The notes: generated by a model from the letters alone, not told the origin. 32,109 bases of DNA from an uncultured Clostridia bacterium (GCA_934454525.1 CAKSFM010000020.1:1-32109); one strand, 5' to 3'. Positions 1-9,056 are shown, counted from the first letter of the stretch. Program-made: numbers and translations.

Positions 1-784
1 GGAAGATATTTATTTCCTTTTCCTCTCCCTTTTTCAGTTCAACATCAAGCTGAAGCGCAAAGCACGGGTCGCCGCCGAACATGGTTGAATTTTCGCAGAC
101 TCCATTTTCGGCGTTTCGGGGGTTTTCCTCGCTGCGGTACGAACCGACGAACGAATCCCTGTCGCAGTCAAATGCCGCAACGGGCACATCGGCTGCAAAG
201 TACACAAGCGGAGTTTCCTCCGGCTTGGGCTGATTTTCAACGCCATATTTATATACAAGAATGTCACCCATGTTATAGCACGAAAGCTGATGCTTGTTAT
301 AGCACTGCCACTGAAGCTCGCGCATAAATTCCATCATACCGAGCTCAACATAGGGAAAGATTTTGATTTTTCTGTCCGAATCCGACTTGATTTTCAGATT
401 CCATATAAGAGCGTTTTCATATTTTCCGACAAAGTACGCCGCAGCGACGGAAAGTCCGTTTTTCTCCGCTTCAAAGCGCGTGTAACCCATGCCATGGGTA
501 GACTGCCACTTGTCGGGTTTTGAGGGGCACGGCTCGTTTGTCGGGCACCAAAGATCCGCTCCGTCCTTTATATATGTGTAGAATCCGCTGCGGTCGGTCG
601 GCAGATGAAAAAATCTGTAGTGATTTATCCGCCATATCTGTGGCGATTTATAGAATGCCACTCCGCCGCCTGCCTGCGAAATCATCGTGTGAAACGTTCC
701 GTTCGAAAGATAGTTCATCCACGGCGTGGGCGTGTTGTATTTGTCAAAGGTTATTTCCCGTTTTTCGTTGTTAAATCTGTACAT
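1..784 (-). CDS. GH94-type (glycosyltransferase-36-like) enzyme, N-terminal 261 residues, cut by the window edge
   Basis: The frame is open from ATG at 784 to the left edge with no stop, so only the N-terminus is visible. It starts MYRFNNEKREITF and contains NYLSNGTFHTMISQAGGG, then FYKSPQIWRINHYRF, HGMGYTRFEAEKNGL and, near the edge, FGGDPCFALQLDVEL. This order is the N-terminal beta-sandwich of GH94/GT36 enzymes (cellobiose, chitobiose and laminaribiose phosphorylases and relatives). The catalytic (alpha/alpha)6 barrel lies outside the window, so substrate and phosphorolytic activity cannot be judged. There is no signal peptide, so it is probably cytoplasmic. A GAGG ribosome binding site lies 9 bases upstream of the ATG, with a separate promoter at 823-851. 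It follows the AraC-type regulator on the same strand and is probably co-regulated with the pectin cluster. Confidence 0.82.
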   Translation of the reverse strand, partial: MYRFNNEKREITFDKYNTPTPWMNYLSNGTFHTMISQAGGGVAFYKSPQIWRINHYRFFHLPTDRSGFYTYIKDGADLWCPTNEPCPSKPDKWQSTHGMGYTRFEAEKNGLSVAAAYFVGKYENALIWNLKIKSDSDRKIKIFPYVELGMMEFMRELQWQCYNKHQLSCYNMGDILVYKYGVENQPKPEETPLVYFAADVPVAAFDCDRDSFVGSYRSEENPRNAENGVCENSTMFGGDPCFALQLDVELKKGEEKEINIF

Positions 785-799
785 CGTTTTAATCCTCTT

Positions 800-836
800 T
801 ATAAGTGTTTAATATTGAATAAATTATACACTTATA
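800..836. promoter_or_regulatory. Inverted repeat over the -10 and leader: candidate operator
   Basis: The 9-base arms TATAAGTGT (800-808) and ACACTTATA (828-836) are perfect inverted copies separated by 19 bases. The right arm abuts and overlaps the -10 box and the left arm lies in the leader just upstream of the ribosome binding site. The same ACACTTATA also occurs inside the regulator's own promoter (minus strand, starting at the -35 box near 3190-3198). The shared position suggests a binding site for a common regulator. AT-rich chance similarity is the alternative. Confidence 0.4.
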
Positions 837-851
837 CAGGGATGAAATCAA
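823..851 (-). promoter_or_regulatory. Sigma-A-type promoter of the GH94-like gene
   Basis: Read on the minus strand: TTGATT (851-846), 17-base spacer, TATAAT (828-823). It lies about 40 bases upstream of the ATG at 784 and between the regulator stop codon and the GH94-like gene, so this gene can be transcribed independently of the regulator. Confidence 0.7.
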
Positions 852-893
852 TGTCAAAAAGTAAGTCTATGCGTAAGGGTGCGGACAGCCTTG

Positions 894-3119
894 TTATTCA
901 TTGCTGCGGTATTTTCCGGGTGTTATGCCGATGGCTTTTGTAAAAACACGGTTAAAGGTTTTTATACTGCTGTACCCGACACTTTGAGCAACCTCGCTTA
1001 CAGTCATTTTGCTTTCCTTAAGCAGGCGGCATGCTTCCTGAGTTCTTATATGATTCAGATAATCCGACACACTTGCGCCGGACTGAGCCTTGAACAGCCG
1101 GAGAAAATAATCGCGGCTGAGTCCTAACTCATCGGCAATAAAAGTGCTTGAAAGATTGCAGTCCGTGTAGCGCTTGAGAATAATCTTTTTTGCGCGTTCA
1201 CTGACGGAATCACAGTCGGAAATATTGTGCTCATCAAGATAGTGACAGAGCTTTTCCATGAAAGCACACAGCACATTCTTAATTTCGAGAAGATTGTTTG
1301 AATGCATGATTTCATCAATGGGATTATTGGTTTCGATGAAATCATTTATTCCGTGTGACGGGTGAATAGGTATATCCACGGCTGATTTAATAACCGAGCT
1401 TAAAATATCAAGCATAAAGCATTTGGAAATATTGAGGGGCAGACATTTTTTTGTAATATTAACTGTGTAAAGGTTTTCAACTATACACACTGCATTTTCT
1501 CCGTCGCCCTTTAATATGCAATCAATAAGCTTGCGCTCAATTTCCATCGGAAAGTAATATGATTTATCGTTTGAAAATGACAAATCATCGTAAAAGTAAA
1601 CAACATCGGCAGGGTAGTTTGCCTTAAAAGTCATAACTTCCATTGCTTCGTTGTAAGCAGTGTTCATGTCATCGGCTGTGGTATGAACCGAAGAACAGCT
1701 GTAATCTATAGCAAACTGCTCAGGCGCAGCAGCCGAGACTATTTTGTCAATTGCGGAGGATATGTCGCTTTTGTAGTCCGATTCGGAGGATAGCTCCAGA
1801 ATAGCGGCTGTTATATGATCAAATTCTATCATATTAACGGATAAAAAGATTTTTGAGAAGATATTTTCCATAAATCCGCGCAGAATTACTGCCGGATTGC
1901 CGCCATCCTTTTCATGTTGTATGCTGATAAGCAAAACCACAAAACCGTCTCCGCCGCAAAAATCGGAAATATCGGAATAATCCTTGGGAACTCTGCCATA
2001 TAGCAGCCATTGGGAGAATATATATGATTGAATTAGCGTCTGCTGATTAATATATTGAAGATTCAGTTCGTTATTTTGCTGTTCAATATTTTTGATTCCG
2101 TTTTCAATAGAGTTATAGGAAAATTTGATTTTGTCTGTTTTAAGCTGGCGCTTTATGTAGCTGAGAATATTATTTATGTGCAGTGAATTATACGATATAA
2201 AAATCAGCATAAATAAAATACCAAGGATTATGCTTGCTGAATAAGATACAAACGTGACCGTTTTGTATGATTTCTGCACTGAGGAAATTTGTTCTATGTT
2301 ATCAGTGTAGTAATAAGTCCAGGAGGGATTTACCTTTGATTTTACTGCCTGAAGCGCAAACCGGCTGCTGCCGCCCGTTTTTATTATCTTTTTCAGGTTG
2401 TTCCAATCGGTATTGCGCCCGGCGGCAAGCAGGCTTCCCTGCTCTGTAACGGCAAAACTTGCGCCCGATAAAAGGCTTTTATCGGTAACGCCCCTGTAAT
2501 CGCTTATTATCATAATTTTGCCTATCGGAGCTGTATTTCCCTGCACGGAAAGCGGCTCTGTGTAAATAATCCTCGGTCCGGGTGAATAATCATCAAGAAA
2601 TCTGAAGCCGGAATCCTTGCCTGCCGACAGCATTTTGTTAAAGTCGGAAAGCGTTGGAAAACATTCTGAAAAGTAACCGGAATAAAACTGCGACAATGTG
2701 CAGAAGCCGTTGTCATAGGTAACAATTCCGTTGTTTAAAATCAGCACAATATTTTCAATGCTTTCATTGCCTATTTTGAGCGAACGCAGATATTTGCTTA
2801 TCTTCGCAGAAGCTTCCGTGACATCACCGTCTGAATTTGCAACGGCGGTACAAAGCATATTCATATCGCCGTCGGTTGAAATCTGAGAGGCGAGTTTTAG
2901 ACTGACAAGCATCAGATGATCCATGTTTTTCGCTGTTATGCTTGCTGAAAGGCGAAAGTTTTCATCAATATATGAGCGAATGATTTTATTTCCGCTGATA
3001 AACGAAAATGTGCTTGCAATGAGGGGAAAAAGCATTATAACAATGTATGACATAAGCCATACAATTATAATCATGCACTTTGAAAGCCAGCTTTTGGTTT
3101 GTGAAAACATATTCTGCAT
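894..3119 (-). CDS. Membrane-bound AraC-family transcriptional regulator, YesS-like architecture
   Basis: The protein has 741 residues. A first membrane helix lies at about residues 15-38 and a second at about 287-309, enclosing a roughly 245-residue external sensor region. A cytoplasmic middle region follows, and an AraC double helix-turn-helix occupies the last 100 residues (LADELGLSRDYFLRLF-like first helix pair, seen as IADELGLSRDYFLRLF, then VAQSVGYSSIKTFNRVF and the terminal GITPGKYR). Length and layout match Bacillus subtilis YesS and YtdP, one-component membrane regulators linked to rhamnogalacturonan use. It is divergent from the 27-kb catabolic operon, the usual position of the activator. 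It probably senses an extracellular or lipoprotein-bound oligosaccharide and activates the operon. The ribosome binding site AAAGGA precedes ATG 3119. Family and topology are secure; ligand and targets are inferred. Confidence 0.9.
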   Translation of the reverse strand: MQNMFSQTKSWLSKCMIIIVWLMSYIVIMLFPLIASTFSFISGNKIIRSYIDENFRLSASITAKNMDHLMLVSLKLASQISTDGDMNMLCTAVANSDGDVTEASAKISKYLRSLKIGNESIENIVLILNNGIVTYDNGFCTLSQFYSGYFSECFPTLSDFNKMLSAGKDSGFRFLDDYSPGPRIIYTEPLSVQGNTAPIGKIMIISDYRGVTDKSLLSGASFAVTEQGSLLAAGRNTDWNNLKKIIKTGGSSRFALQAVKSKVNPSWTYYYTDNIEQISSVQKSYKTVTFVSYSASIILGILFMLIFISYNSLHINNILSYIKRQLKTDKIKFSYNSIENGIKNIEQQNNELNLQYINQQTLIQSYIFSQWLLYGRVPKDYSDISDFCGGDGFVVLLISIQHEKDGGNPAVILRGFMENIFSKIFLSVNMIEFDHITAAILELSSESDYKSDISSAIDKIVSAAAPEQFAIDYSCSSVHTTADDMNTAYNEAMEVMTFKANYPADVVYFYDDLSFSNDKSYYFPMEIERKLIDCILKGDGENAVCIVENLYTVNITKKCLPLNISKCFMLDILSSVIKSAVDIPIHPSHGINDFIETNNPIDEIMHSNNLLEIKNVLCAFMEKLCHYLDEHNISDCDSVSERAKKIILKRYTDCNLSSTFIADELGLSRDYFLRLFKAQSGASVSDYLNHIRTQEACRLLKESKMTVSEVAQSVGYSSIKTFNRVFTKAIGITPGKYRSNE

Positions 3120-3172
3120 CAGGCGTCCTTTCAGATGAATTGAATAAAGAATAGGTCTTAAAAACTGATAAT

Positions 3173-3201
3173 ATTATACAATAATGCTATATAAGTGTCA
3201 A
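3173..3201 (-). promoter_or_regulatory. Consensus promoter of the AraC-family regulator gene
   Basis: On the minus strand: TTGACA (3201-3196), exactly 17 bases, TATAAT (3178-3173), a perfect match to the sigma-A consensus. It lies about 55 bases upstream of ATG 3119. A strong promoter for a regulator suggests that expression is limited by repression or autoregulation. The -35 box runs into the ACACTTATA motif also found at the GH94-like promoter. Confidence 0.8.
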
Positions 3202-3307
3202 GGAACAAAAGACGGACTAAAAGCTTTCGGGACCACGTAATTTGAGCTTTTTAAGGTCATTTTCCATTAAAAAGCAGTTTTTGTACCGAAATCACAGTAA
3301 CTATCCG

Positions 3308-3336
3308 TTGAAAGATTGAATAAACAATGCTATGCT
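3308..3336 (+). promoter_or_regulatory. Promoter of the 27-kb pectin-utilisation operon
   Basis: TTGAAA (3308-3313), 17 bases, then TATGCT (3331-3336) preceded by TGC, an extended -10. It drives the gene starting at 3383, leaving a leader of roughly 40 bases. The imperfect -35 and -10 boxes fit a promoter that needs an activator, consistent with the divergent AraC-type gene. The upstream 100 bases hold a 7-base inverted repeat AAAAGCT/AGCTTTT (3219-3225, 3245-3251) that could be part of an operator. No other promoter of this quality was seen before 30752. Confidence 0.6.
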
Positions 3337-3382
3337 GAATTTGAAAACAGACACACAATATTTCGGGAAGGTGAAAATCACA

Positions 3383-6025
3383 ATGAAAGTTTTCTCAATA
3401 ATGAAGTCTGCCTGTGCTGCGGCAGCAGTATGTGCGCTGGCGGTTATGCCGGTAAATATAAATGCATCGGAGGTTAATGCCGATTCGGATGCATTATGGA
3501 AAGCAGAGCTTTTGAATGCCATCGGCGTGAGCGCCGTGTGCGGAGACGAATATATATCGCGCGGAGATTTTCTTGCCCTTGCAATGCAAACAGCCGATAT
3601 AGAGCCTTCGGCAGACAGAACCTCTTTTACAGATGTTGATTTATCAAACGATACCGGAAGATACATAGCGGCGGCGGAACAGCTTGGTTATGTTTCAAAG
3701 GCGGCGGACGCAAGGTTTAACCCTGACAGACCGATAACACAGACAGAGGCTTCGGCATTTTGCCTTCGTATTCTCGGATATGAAAATGTTGCAGAGCTTG
3801 GCGGCGGTTATCCGAACGGATATGCAAAGCTTGCGGCAAGACAGCGCATGGGAAGCGGAGTGTCATCAAAGCCTGCAATGACTTTAAGCTGTGCGTGTGA
3901 AATGCTTTACAACATGCTTAATTCAAACTATGTTATAGAATCATATTCGCAGAGTAATGAAAAATATGCGGAAAGCAGCGATAAATATATGGAACACCTT
4001 TACGGACTTACAACCGTAAAAGGAACGGTGCAGGCCTTGCAAGGCATTTCGCTTAACACCTATGAAAACGCTTCCGACAGTGAAATGACGGTTGACGGAA
4101 TCACGGCTTTCAATGCAAGCAATGCCGATTACAAATATCTTGGCAGAAAAGCAGAGTGCTATCTGAGAAACGGCAGCGATTCGGAAGCTGAATTTATATA
4201 TGCCAGAACCCTTCGCGATGATGACAGCAAAATAATCACGGCGGGAGAGCTTGAAAATGTTTCTGGTTTCAGCGATAACGGAAAAAATACAGAAATATCA
4301 TATAACGATGGCAAAAAGGGGCGCGCGGCTGCTGTTGACAGAGACGCTACAGTAATAATAAATATGGAAGAGTCGGCAGAGCTTGCCGATTCCGACTTAA
4401 TGATTGAAAGCGGTGCACTGACGCTGAACGACAGTGACGGAGACGGAAGCTATGACGTTGTGATAGCGGAGAGCATAAGTTACTATTATGTTGAGGGTGT
4501 TGACAATGAAAATGAAAGCTTCACAGATAAATACGGAAAGGAAACAGTGTATACGCATGAATTTAAACACTGCTTTATAGAAAAGGACGGGAAAACTGCC
4601 GATTTTAAGAATATCGGAGAAAAAACCGCCGTCGGCGTTATATGCTCCTACAAAGATGACGGACGCATTGACACATCGAAAAGATTAAAACTGTTGATTC
4701 TGGGAGATTCGGTTAAGGGCATTGTGGATGGAATAGACTCGGACGGAGCAAAGGTTTATATTGACGGGGAAGAGTTTGATATTTCCGATTCGTTTACAGG
4801 GGAACTTTACAACGGATATGAAAATCTGTTCCTGCTCGGCTATGAGGGCGAAATCATTTTCATGGAGGATTATAATTTTAATTCTGACGGTGCAAAATAC
4901 GGCTATCTTGTGAATATCGGCAAAGAAAAACGGCTTGATAAAACGCTGAAGCTTAAAATATTTACAACGGCAAATAAAATAGAAACCTTTAAGACGTCGG
5001 AGAAAATTTTATATAAAGGTATGCTCGGAGGAGTCTATAAGTCGGGGAAAAGGCTGGATGCGGACGATATTCTCGAAAATGTGAAGCCGCGCTCTCTTAT
5101 TAAATACGCCGTTGACGAAAACGGCGTAATATCCGAGATTAACACACCATATGACCATACAGGCACCTTGGACTATGACGGATTTGACAACAGCCGTTTT
5201 TCGCTTGACTGCAAATCTGCGGCCGGCAGACTTTACAACGGCATAGCAACGGAAAATTATTTCTTTTCAACAAGCAGCCTTGTTTTTGTTGTTCCGGCAT
5301 CGGGCGAAGACGAGAATCAATTTGCTGTGGGCAAGCAATCGGTTTACGGTGTGAATGTTGGCGGAGTGAAACTCGAGCTATATGATGCGAATGAGAAGAT
5401 GGCGCCTGCCGCTGCCGTTGTGACGGCGGATAACGGGTTTGAATCGCTTATGAATTACAGTGATTTTTACGGTGAAACAAGGATTACCATCGTTAATAAA
5501 AAGAAAAACTACACAGATGAATACGGCGATGACAGGGTCAGGCTTTTCGGAATGTACAACAGGCTTAACGTTGAACTGACAGCGAGAAACGAGGAGCTGA
5601 AAGATTCGAAAACCACGAACTGGAAAGATGTGCCTGTGGAATATTTCCGTGATATTCAGCCGGGCGATATTATTCAATACAGAGCCGGAATGGACGGAAG
5701 CGTTGATTTGGTTCACATTCTATTTTCGTTTAAAAACAACGGCGGAGCGGCGGTATATACCGATGATGACGGCGCGGGATTCACAAGTCTGCTGAATACA
5801 ACCGGCGGAAAGGTTACAAAATTTATTCCGGGAAGCTATTTCATGCTGGAGGGAAGTCCGACGAGAAAATTTCTCTATTCGCAATGCAGAAACTTTTATA
5901 TATATAATCTGACCGATAACACGGTAAAGGCAGAAAAAACACTTGATTATCTTGATGAAAATGATTATGTGTTTGTTGCATGCAGAAGAAGCGTTGTCAA
6001 TGATGTTGTTGTGTTCCGCAGATAG
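3383..6025 (+). CDS. Secreted surface protein with N-terminal SLH repeats and a long unassigned beta-rich region
   Basis: The protein has 880 residues. A signal peptide covers about residues 1-29 (MKVFSIMKSA, then an Ala-rich core). Three SLH-type repeats follow at about 36-76, 82-131 and 140-186, with the typical FTDV start, FNPDRPITQTEA and LYNML endings. The remaining 690 residues are Asp/Gly-rich and beta-like. They contain a Ca-binding-type loop DSDGDGSYD at 350-358 but match no family I recognise. SLH domains attach proteins to pyruvylated cell-wall polymers, so this should sit on the cell surface. A longer frame starts at 3332, but that ATG lies inside the -10 box, and the site GGAAGGTG precedes ATG 3383. 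As the first gene of the operon it is probably the most expressed. A role in substrate binding or as an S-layer component is inferred. Confidence 0.8.
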   Translation: MKVFSIMKSACAAAAVCALAVMPVNINASEVNADSDALWKAELLNAIGVSAVCGDEYISRGDFLALAMQTADIEPSADRTSFTDVDLSNDTGRYIAAAEQLGYVSKAADARFNPDRPITQTEASAFCLRILGYENVAELGGGYPNGYAKLAARQRMGSGVSSKPAMTLSCACEMLYNMLNSNYVIESYSQSNEKYAESSDKYMEHLYGLTTVKGTVQALQGISLNTYENASDSEMTVDGITAFNASNADYKYLGRKAECYLRNGSDSEAEFIYARTLRDDDSKIITAGELENVSGFSDNGKNTEISYNDGKKGRAAAVDRDATVIINMEESAELADSDLMIESGALTLNDSDGDGSYDVVIAESISYYYVEGVDNENESFTDKYGKETVYTHEFKHCFIEKDGKTADFKNIGEKTAVGVICSYKDDGRIDTSKRLKLLILGDSVKGIVDGIDSDGAKVYIDGEEFDISDSFTGELYNGYENLFLLGYEGEIIFMEDYNFNSDGAKYGYLVNIGKEKRLDKTLKLKIFTTANKIETFKTSEKILYKGMLGGVYKSGKRLDADDILENVKPRSLIKYAVDENGVISEINTPYDHTGTLDYDGFDNSRFSLDCKSAAGRLYNGIATENYFFSTSSLVFVVPASGEDENQFAVGKQSVYGVNVGGVKLELYDANEKMAPAAAVVTADNGFESLMNYSDFYGETRITIVNKKKNYTDEYGDDRVRLFGMYNRLNVELTARNEELKDSKTTNWKDVPVEYFRDIQPGDIIQYRAGMDGSVDLVHILFSFKNNGGAAVYTDDDGAGFTSLLNTTGGKVTKFIPGSYFMLEGSPTRKFLYSQCRNFYIYNLTDNTVKAEKTLDYLDENDYVFVACRRSVVNDVVVFRR

Positions 6026-6037
6026 GAGGGAAGAATT

Positions 6038-9000
6038 ATGAAAAAGCTTGTAACGGCGCTTGCCGCGTTATTTACCGTTGTAATGTGCGGAGTTTCCGCG
6101 CAGGCGTTTAATATTTTGGTAAACGACGATTTTGAATCGGGAACGCTCGAGGATTACAGTCCGACTGATGAATCGGCGTGTGAGATTGTGAAAGAGGGCG
6201 GAAATTCGTATGCAAGGATAAACAGAAACGGCGTAATACTGCAAAAAAGCTTTGCGGCAAGCACCGGAAGAATTTCGATTGATATAGATGCGTACGGTTC
6301 GCCCGAGGCAGTATTCAGAATTATAGAACTGTACGATTCGAGCGGAGCGGTTCGCGCACTCGCGCTTCAATCGGGTTACGGGAAGGTTTTCACAAAGAGT
6401 ACGCCGGACGGAGCCGATGTCAGAAATCCCGTTGATTTGACAAAGTGGCATCATTACAGACTTATTGTTGACTACGAAAGCAAAACCTTTGATGTGTACA
6501 TAGATTATAAGCTTTTAACGCAGGGGCGCGGTTTTTGCCAGGGCAATCCGCAGAACTTGGGCAGGATAAAGATATATGCCGACAAAGAGGGCGGAGCATT
6601 TGACAATCTGCGCGTTGCGGAGCTGAACAGCATTGAACTTGATGAAAAAATTCTTGAAGCTGAAATCATGATGAAAAATAAAAAGTGTGGTTATTCTGCC
6701 GGAGAATATCCGCAGTCGGCATTTGTGATGCTGTCCGATAAGCTTTCTGAAATTACGGAGAGATCTGCCGATGAAAATTTGACCGGCGATGAAGCGGAGC
6801 AGCTTGCAGAGGAGCTTTCGGCGGCAAGCGATGACTTCCTTTGCCGCGCTATCGAAAAAAACTCTGATTCACAGATATTTTATGACGACTTTGAAGCCTG
6901 CGCCGAAAATTCCGAGCTGACAGGTGATTACACCGTTAATAAAAATGTTTTTGTTAAAAAAGAGGGTGAATCAAAAGCGGCAATGCTTGAAAACAGCGGC
7001 GCGGCAGCCAGACTGATTAAAAGACTTTCAGAACCTGCTTCGGGATTGATTGAGGAATCGTTCAGATTTATGCAGCCTGCCGCTTTCGATATCACGCAGC
7101 TTTGGACTGTTTCGGACTATAGCGGCAAAAAAGTTGCTGCTGAGCTTTATACCGCGGACGGAAAGATATATTTCAGAAACCGGGACGGCAACGACGCTGA
7201 GATTTGCGGTTATCGGAGCGGCGAATGGTATAGAGTGAAGCTTGTGCTTGATACCAAAAATCAAACGGCGGATATTTATATAAACGGAGAGCTTGCAGCG
7301 GAAAAAATCGTGTTTATGAACGAAACGGACAGTATAAGCCGCCTGTTTGAAATAAGGCTGATGAACGAGGGGCAGCTTTATATCGATGATATTGATATTT
7401 GCTACAGCACAAGCGGCGGATCGGTGAATCATATTATATTCGGAGATGTTCCGCAGATTATAGCAACGGGCGGATTTTCCGGCGAACTGAATGTTGACGT
7501 TGCTGCCGAAGCATATGACAAAGCCGGTAATCCGTGTGCTGCTGATATGGAATATATTCTTATGTCGGCGCCCGACGGCGTTTCGCTGAACGGAAACGTT
7601 TTAACTGCCGCCTGCAAAACTGAGGGAACGGCAGTAATTAAGGCGGCGGAGAGCGGGGGAATTTACAATATCCTGTCCGTTCGTTTTATCGATTCGGCAC
7701 AGGTTATGCTTCTTGACATTAAAACAGAGGACGGATGTGCAATAATAAAGGGAGAAATAGCAAATCCGAACAGTTTTGACGTGATAATTGAACTTAAGGG
7801 CGATTATACCGATGTTTCCGAAAAGGCAGAGCTAAAAGAAACAGAATCGGGGAAAGCGGCATTTGAGGTACGGATTCCGATTAATCAGAGCGAAAAAACG
7901 CAGTTTTTCACTTTGAAAATATCGGGTGAGGGCATATATGAAAGAACAGAAAGCTTCAGCTTTTTCGGGGCGGATGCAGACGACAGATTTCTTGAGGAAA
8001 TAAATAATGCGGATGAAAACGCAGTCGGAGCAATTCTGGATAAATATGCTGATTATATCGAAATTAATTCCGAGTTGTACAAAAAATACGAAGATGAGAT
8101 TTGTTCGGGAATTGCGGCAGCCGGCAGTTTTTCGGGAATCAATGAATTTAAAAGCCTTCTTCGGGAGCTTGAGGCATTTTATGCTGTTAAGAGCGCAACG
8201 CGTGAGAATGTGAAATCGCTGTTTGAACAATATGCCGATGTGTACTTGCTTCACGGATTGACGGATAAATATAACTCTTTGTCGGAAAAAAAGAAAAATT
8301 TGTTCTACACAAAGTCTATAGGAGTTACGGGCAGCTCATTGAGTGAGGTGTGCAGCAATCTTAATGCCATTATAAAAGAAATAACGGCAGAAGAAAGCAA
8401 ATCCTCAGGCGGCGGAGGCGGTTCGGTCGGCAGGGGCGGCATATCAAAGCCGGATTACAGCGTAACGCCTGTTAAACCATCGGCGGCAGAGGATGCGGAT
8501 AATGAATATATTGAGCCGTTTGCGGATATTCAAAGCGCAAAATGGGCAGAGGACGCTCTTTTGTATATGAAAAAAACCGGCGCAATGACAGGAACAAATA
8601 ATTATGCCAATCCGAACGATTCGATTACAAGAGCGGAAATGATAAAGCTTGCTGTTTGTGCATTTTCATTTGACGGGGGAAAGGCGGTCAGCTTCAGTGA
8701 TTCGGACGGTGAATGGTGGAGCGGTTATGCCGCATCTGCCGCAGAAGCCGGGATTGCGTCAGGCTATCCCGACGGCAGCTTTCGCGGAAACAGCAGAATC
8801 ACGCGCGAGGACTCTGCCGTGATACTCAGCCGTATTATTGAAAAAAAGAATATCACCTTATATGAAAGCAATGCGGACGGTTTGTTTTCCGATGAGAGTG
8901 ATATATCGGATTATGCATTAAGCGCCGTGAGAGAAATGAAAAGTTTTGGAATACTTTCGGGAATCGGGAAAAATCTTTTTGCACCGAAGAAAAATGTGAC

Positions 9001-9055
9001 GCGTGCGGAAGCCGCTCAGATGATTTATAACATTATAAAGAAAGGACAGAGCTGA
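6038..9055 (+). CDS. Secreted LamG-like protein with C-terminal SLH anchor
   Basis: The protein has 1005 residues. The signal peptide is MKKLVTALAALFTVV up to about residue 23 (AQA). Two concanavalin/LamG-like modules lie at about 25-200 and 281-455. Each begins with D-DFE, carries the W-H/Y-x-x-x-L(V)-x-x-D core and ends in a D-N-L or D-D-I strand. A further beta domain occupies about 470-640 and a helical segment 650-785. A Gly-rich linker (about 789-805) then leads to three SLH repeats at about 824-1005 (FADIQSAKWAEDAL, SGYPDGSFRGNSRITRE, FAPKKNVTRAEAAQ). No catalytic domain was recognised, so it probably holds polysaccharide at the surface. It has an AGGAGG ribosome binding site 12 bases after the previous stop and is one base from the next gene. 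Its anchor is at the opposite end from that of the preceding protein. Confidence 0.85.
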   Translation: MKKLVTALAALFTVVMCGVSAQAFNILVNDDFESGTLEDYSPTDESACEIVKEGGNSYARINRNGVILQKSFAASTGRISIDIDAYGSPEAVFRIIELYDSSGAVRALALQSGYGKVFTKSTPDGADVRNPVDLTKWHHYRLIVDYESKTFDVYIDYKLLTQGRGFCQGNPQNLGRIKIYADKEGGAFDNLRVAELNSIELDEKILEAEIMMKNKKCGYSAGEYPQSAFVMLSDKLSEITERSADENLTGDEAEQLAEELSAASDDFLCRAIEKNSDSQIFYDDFEACAENSELTGDYTVNKNVFVKKEGESKAAMLENSGAAARLIKRLSEPASGLIEESFRFMQPAAFDITQLWTVSDYSGKKVAAELYTADGKIYFRNRDGNDAEICGYRSGEWYRVKLVLDTKNQTADIYINGELAAEKIVFMNETDSISRLFEIRLMNEGQLYIDDIDICYSTSGGSVNHIIFGDVPQIIATGGFSGELNVDVAAEAYDKAGNPCAADMEYILMSAPDGVSLNGNVLTAACKTEGTAVIKAAESGGIYNILSVRFIDSAQVMLLDIKTEDGCAIIKGEIANPNSFDVIIELKGDYTDVSEKAELKETESGKAAFEVRIPINQSEKTQFFTLKISGEGIYERTESFSFFGADADDRFLEEINNADENAVGAILDKYADYIEINSELYKKYEDEICSGIAAAGSFSGINEFKSLLRELEAFYAVKSATRENVKSLFEQYADVYLLHGLTDKYNSLSEKKKNLFYTKSIGVTGSSLSEVCSNLNAIIKEITAEESKSSGGGGGSVGRGGISKPDYSVTPVKPSAAEDADNEYIEPFADIQSAKWAEDALLYMKKTGAMTGTNNYANPNDSITRAEMIKLAVCAFSFDGGKAVSFSDSDGEWWSGYAASAAEAGIASGYPDGSFRGNSRITREDSAVILSRIIEKKNITLYESNADGLFSDESDISDYALSAVREMKSFGILSGIGKNLFAPKKNVTRAEAAQMIYNIIKKGQS

Positions 9056-9056
9056 T

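Noticed and set aside
85..943. Several 77-112-codon plus-strand frames at the left edge
   Set aside because: They are shadows of the GH94-like gene on the other strand and have no convincing ribosome sites or protein families.
5105..5128. Perfect 9-base inverted repeat TACGCCGTT/AACGGCGTA with a 6-base loop, terminator-like
   Set aside because: It lies inside the SLH protein gene, no T-run follows, and the bases code for an ordinary stretch of the protein.
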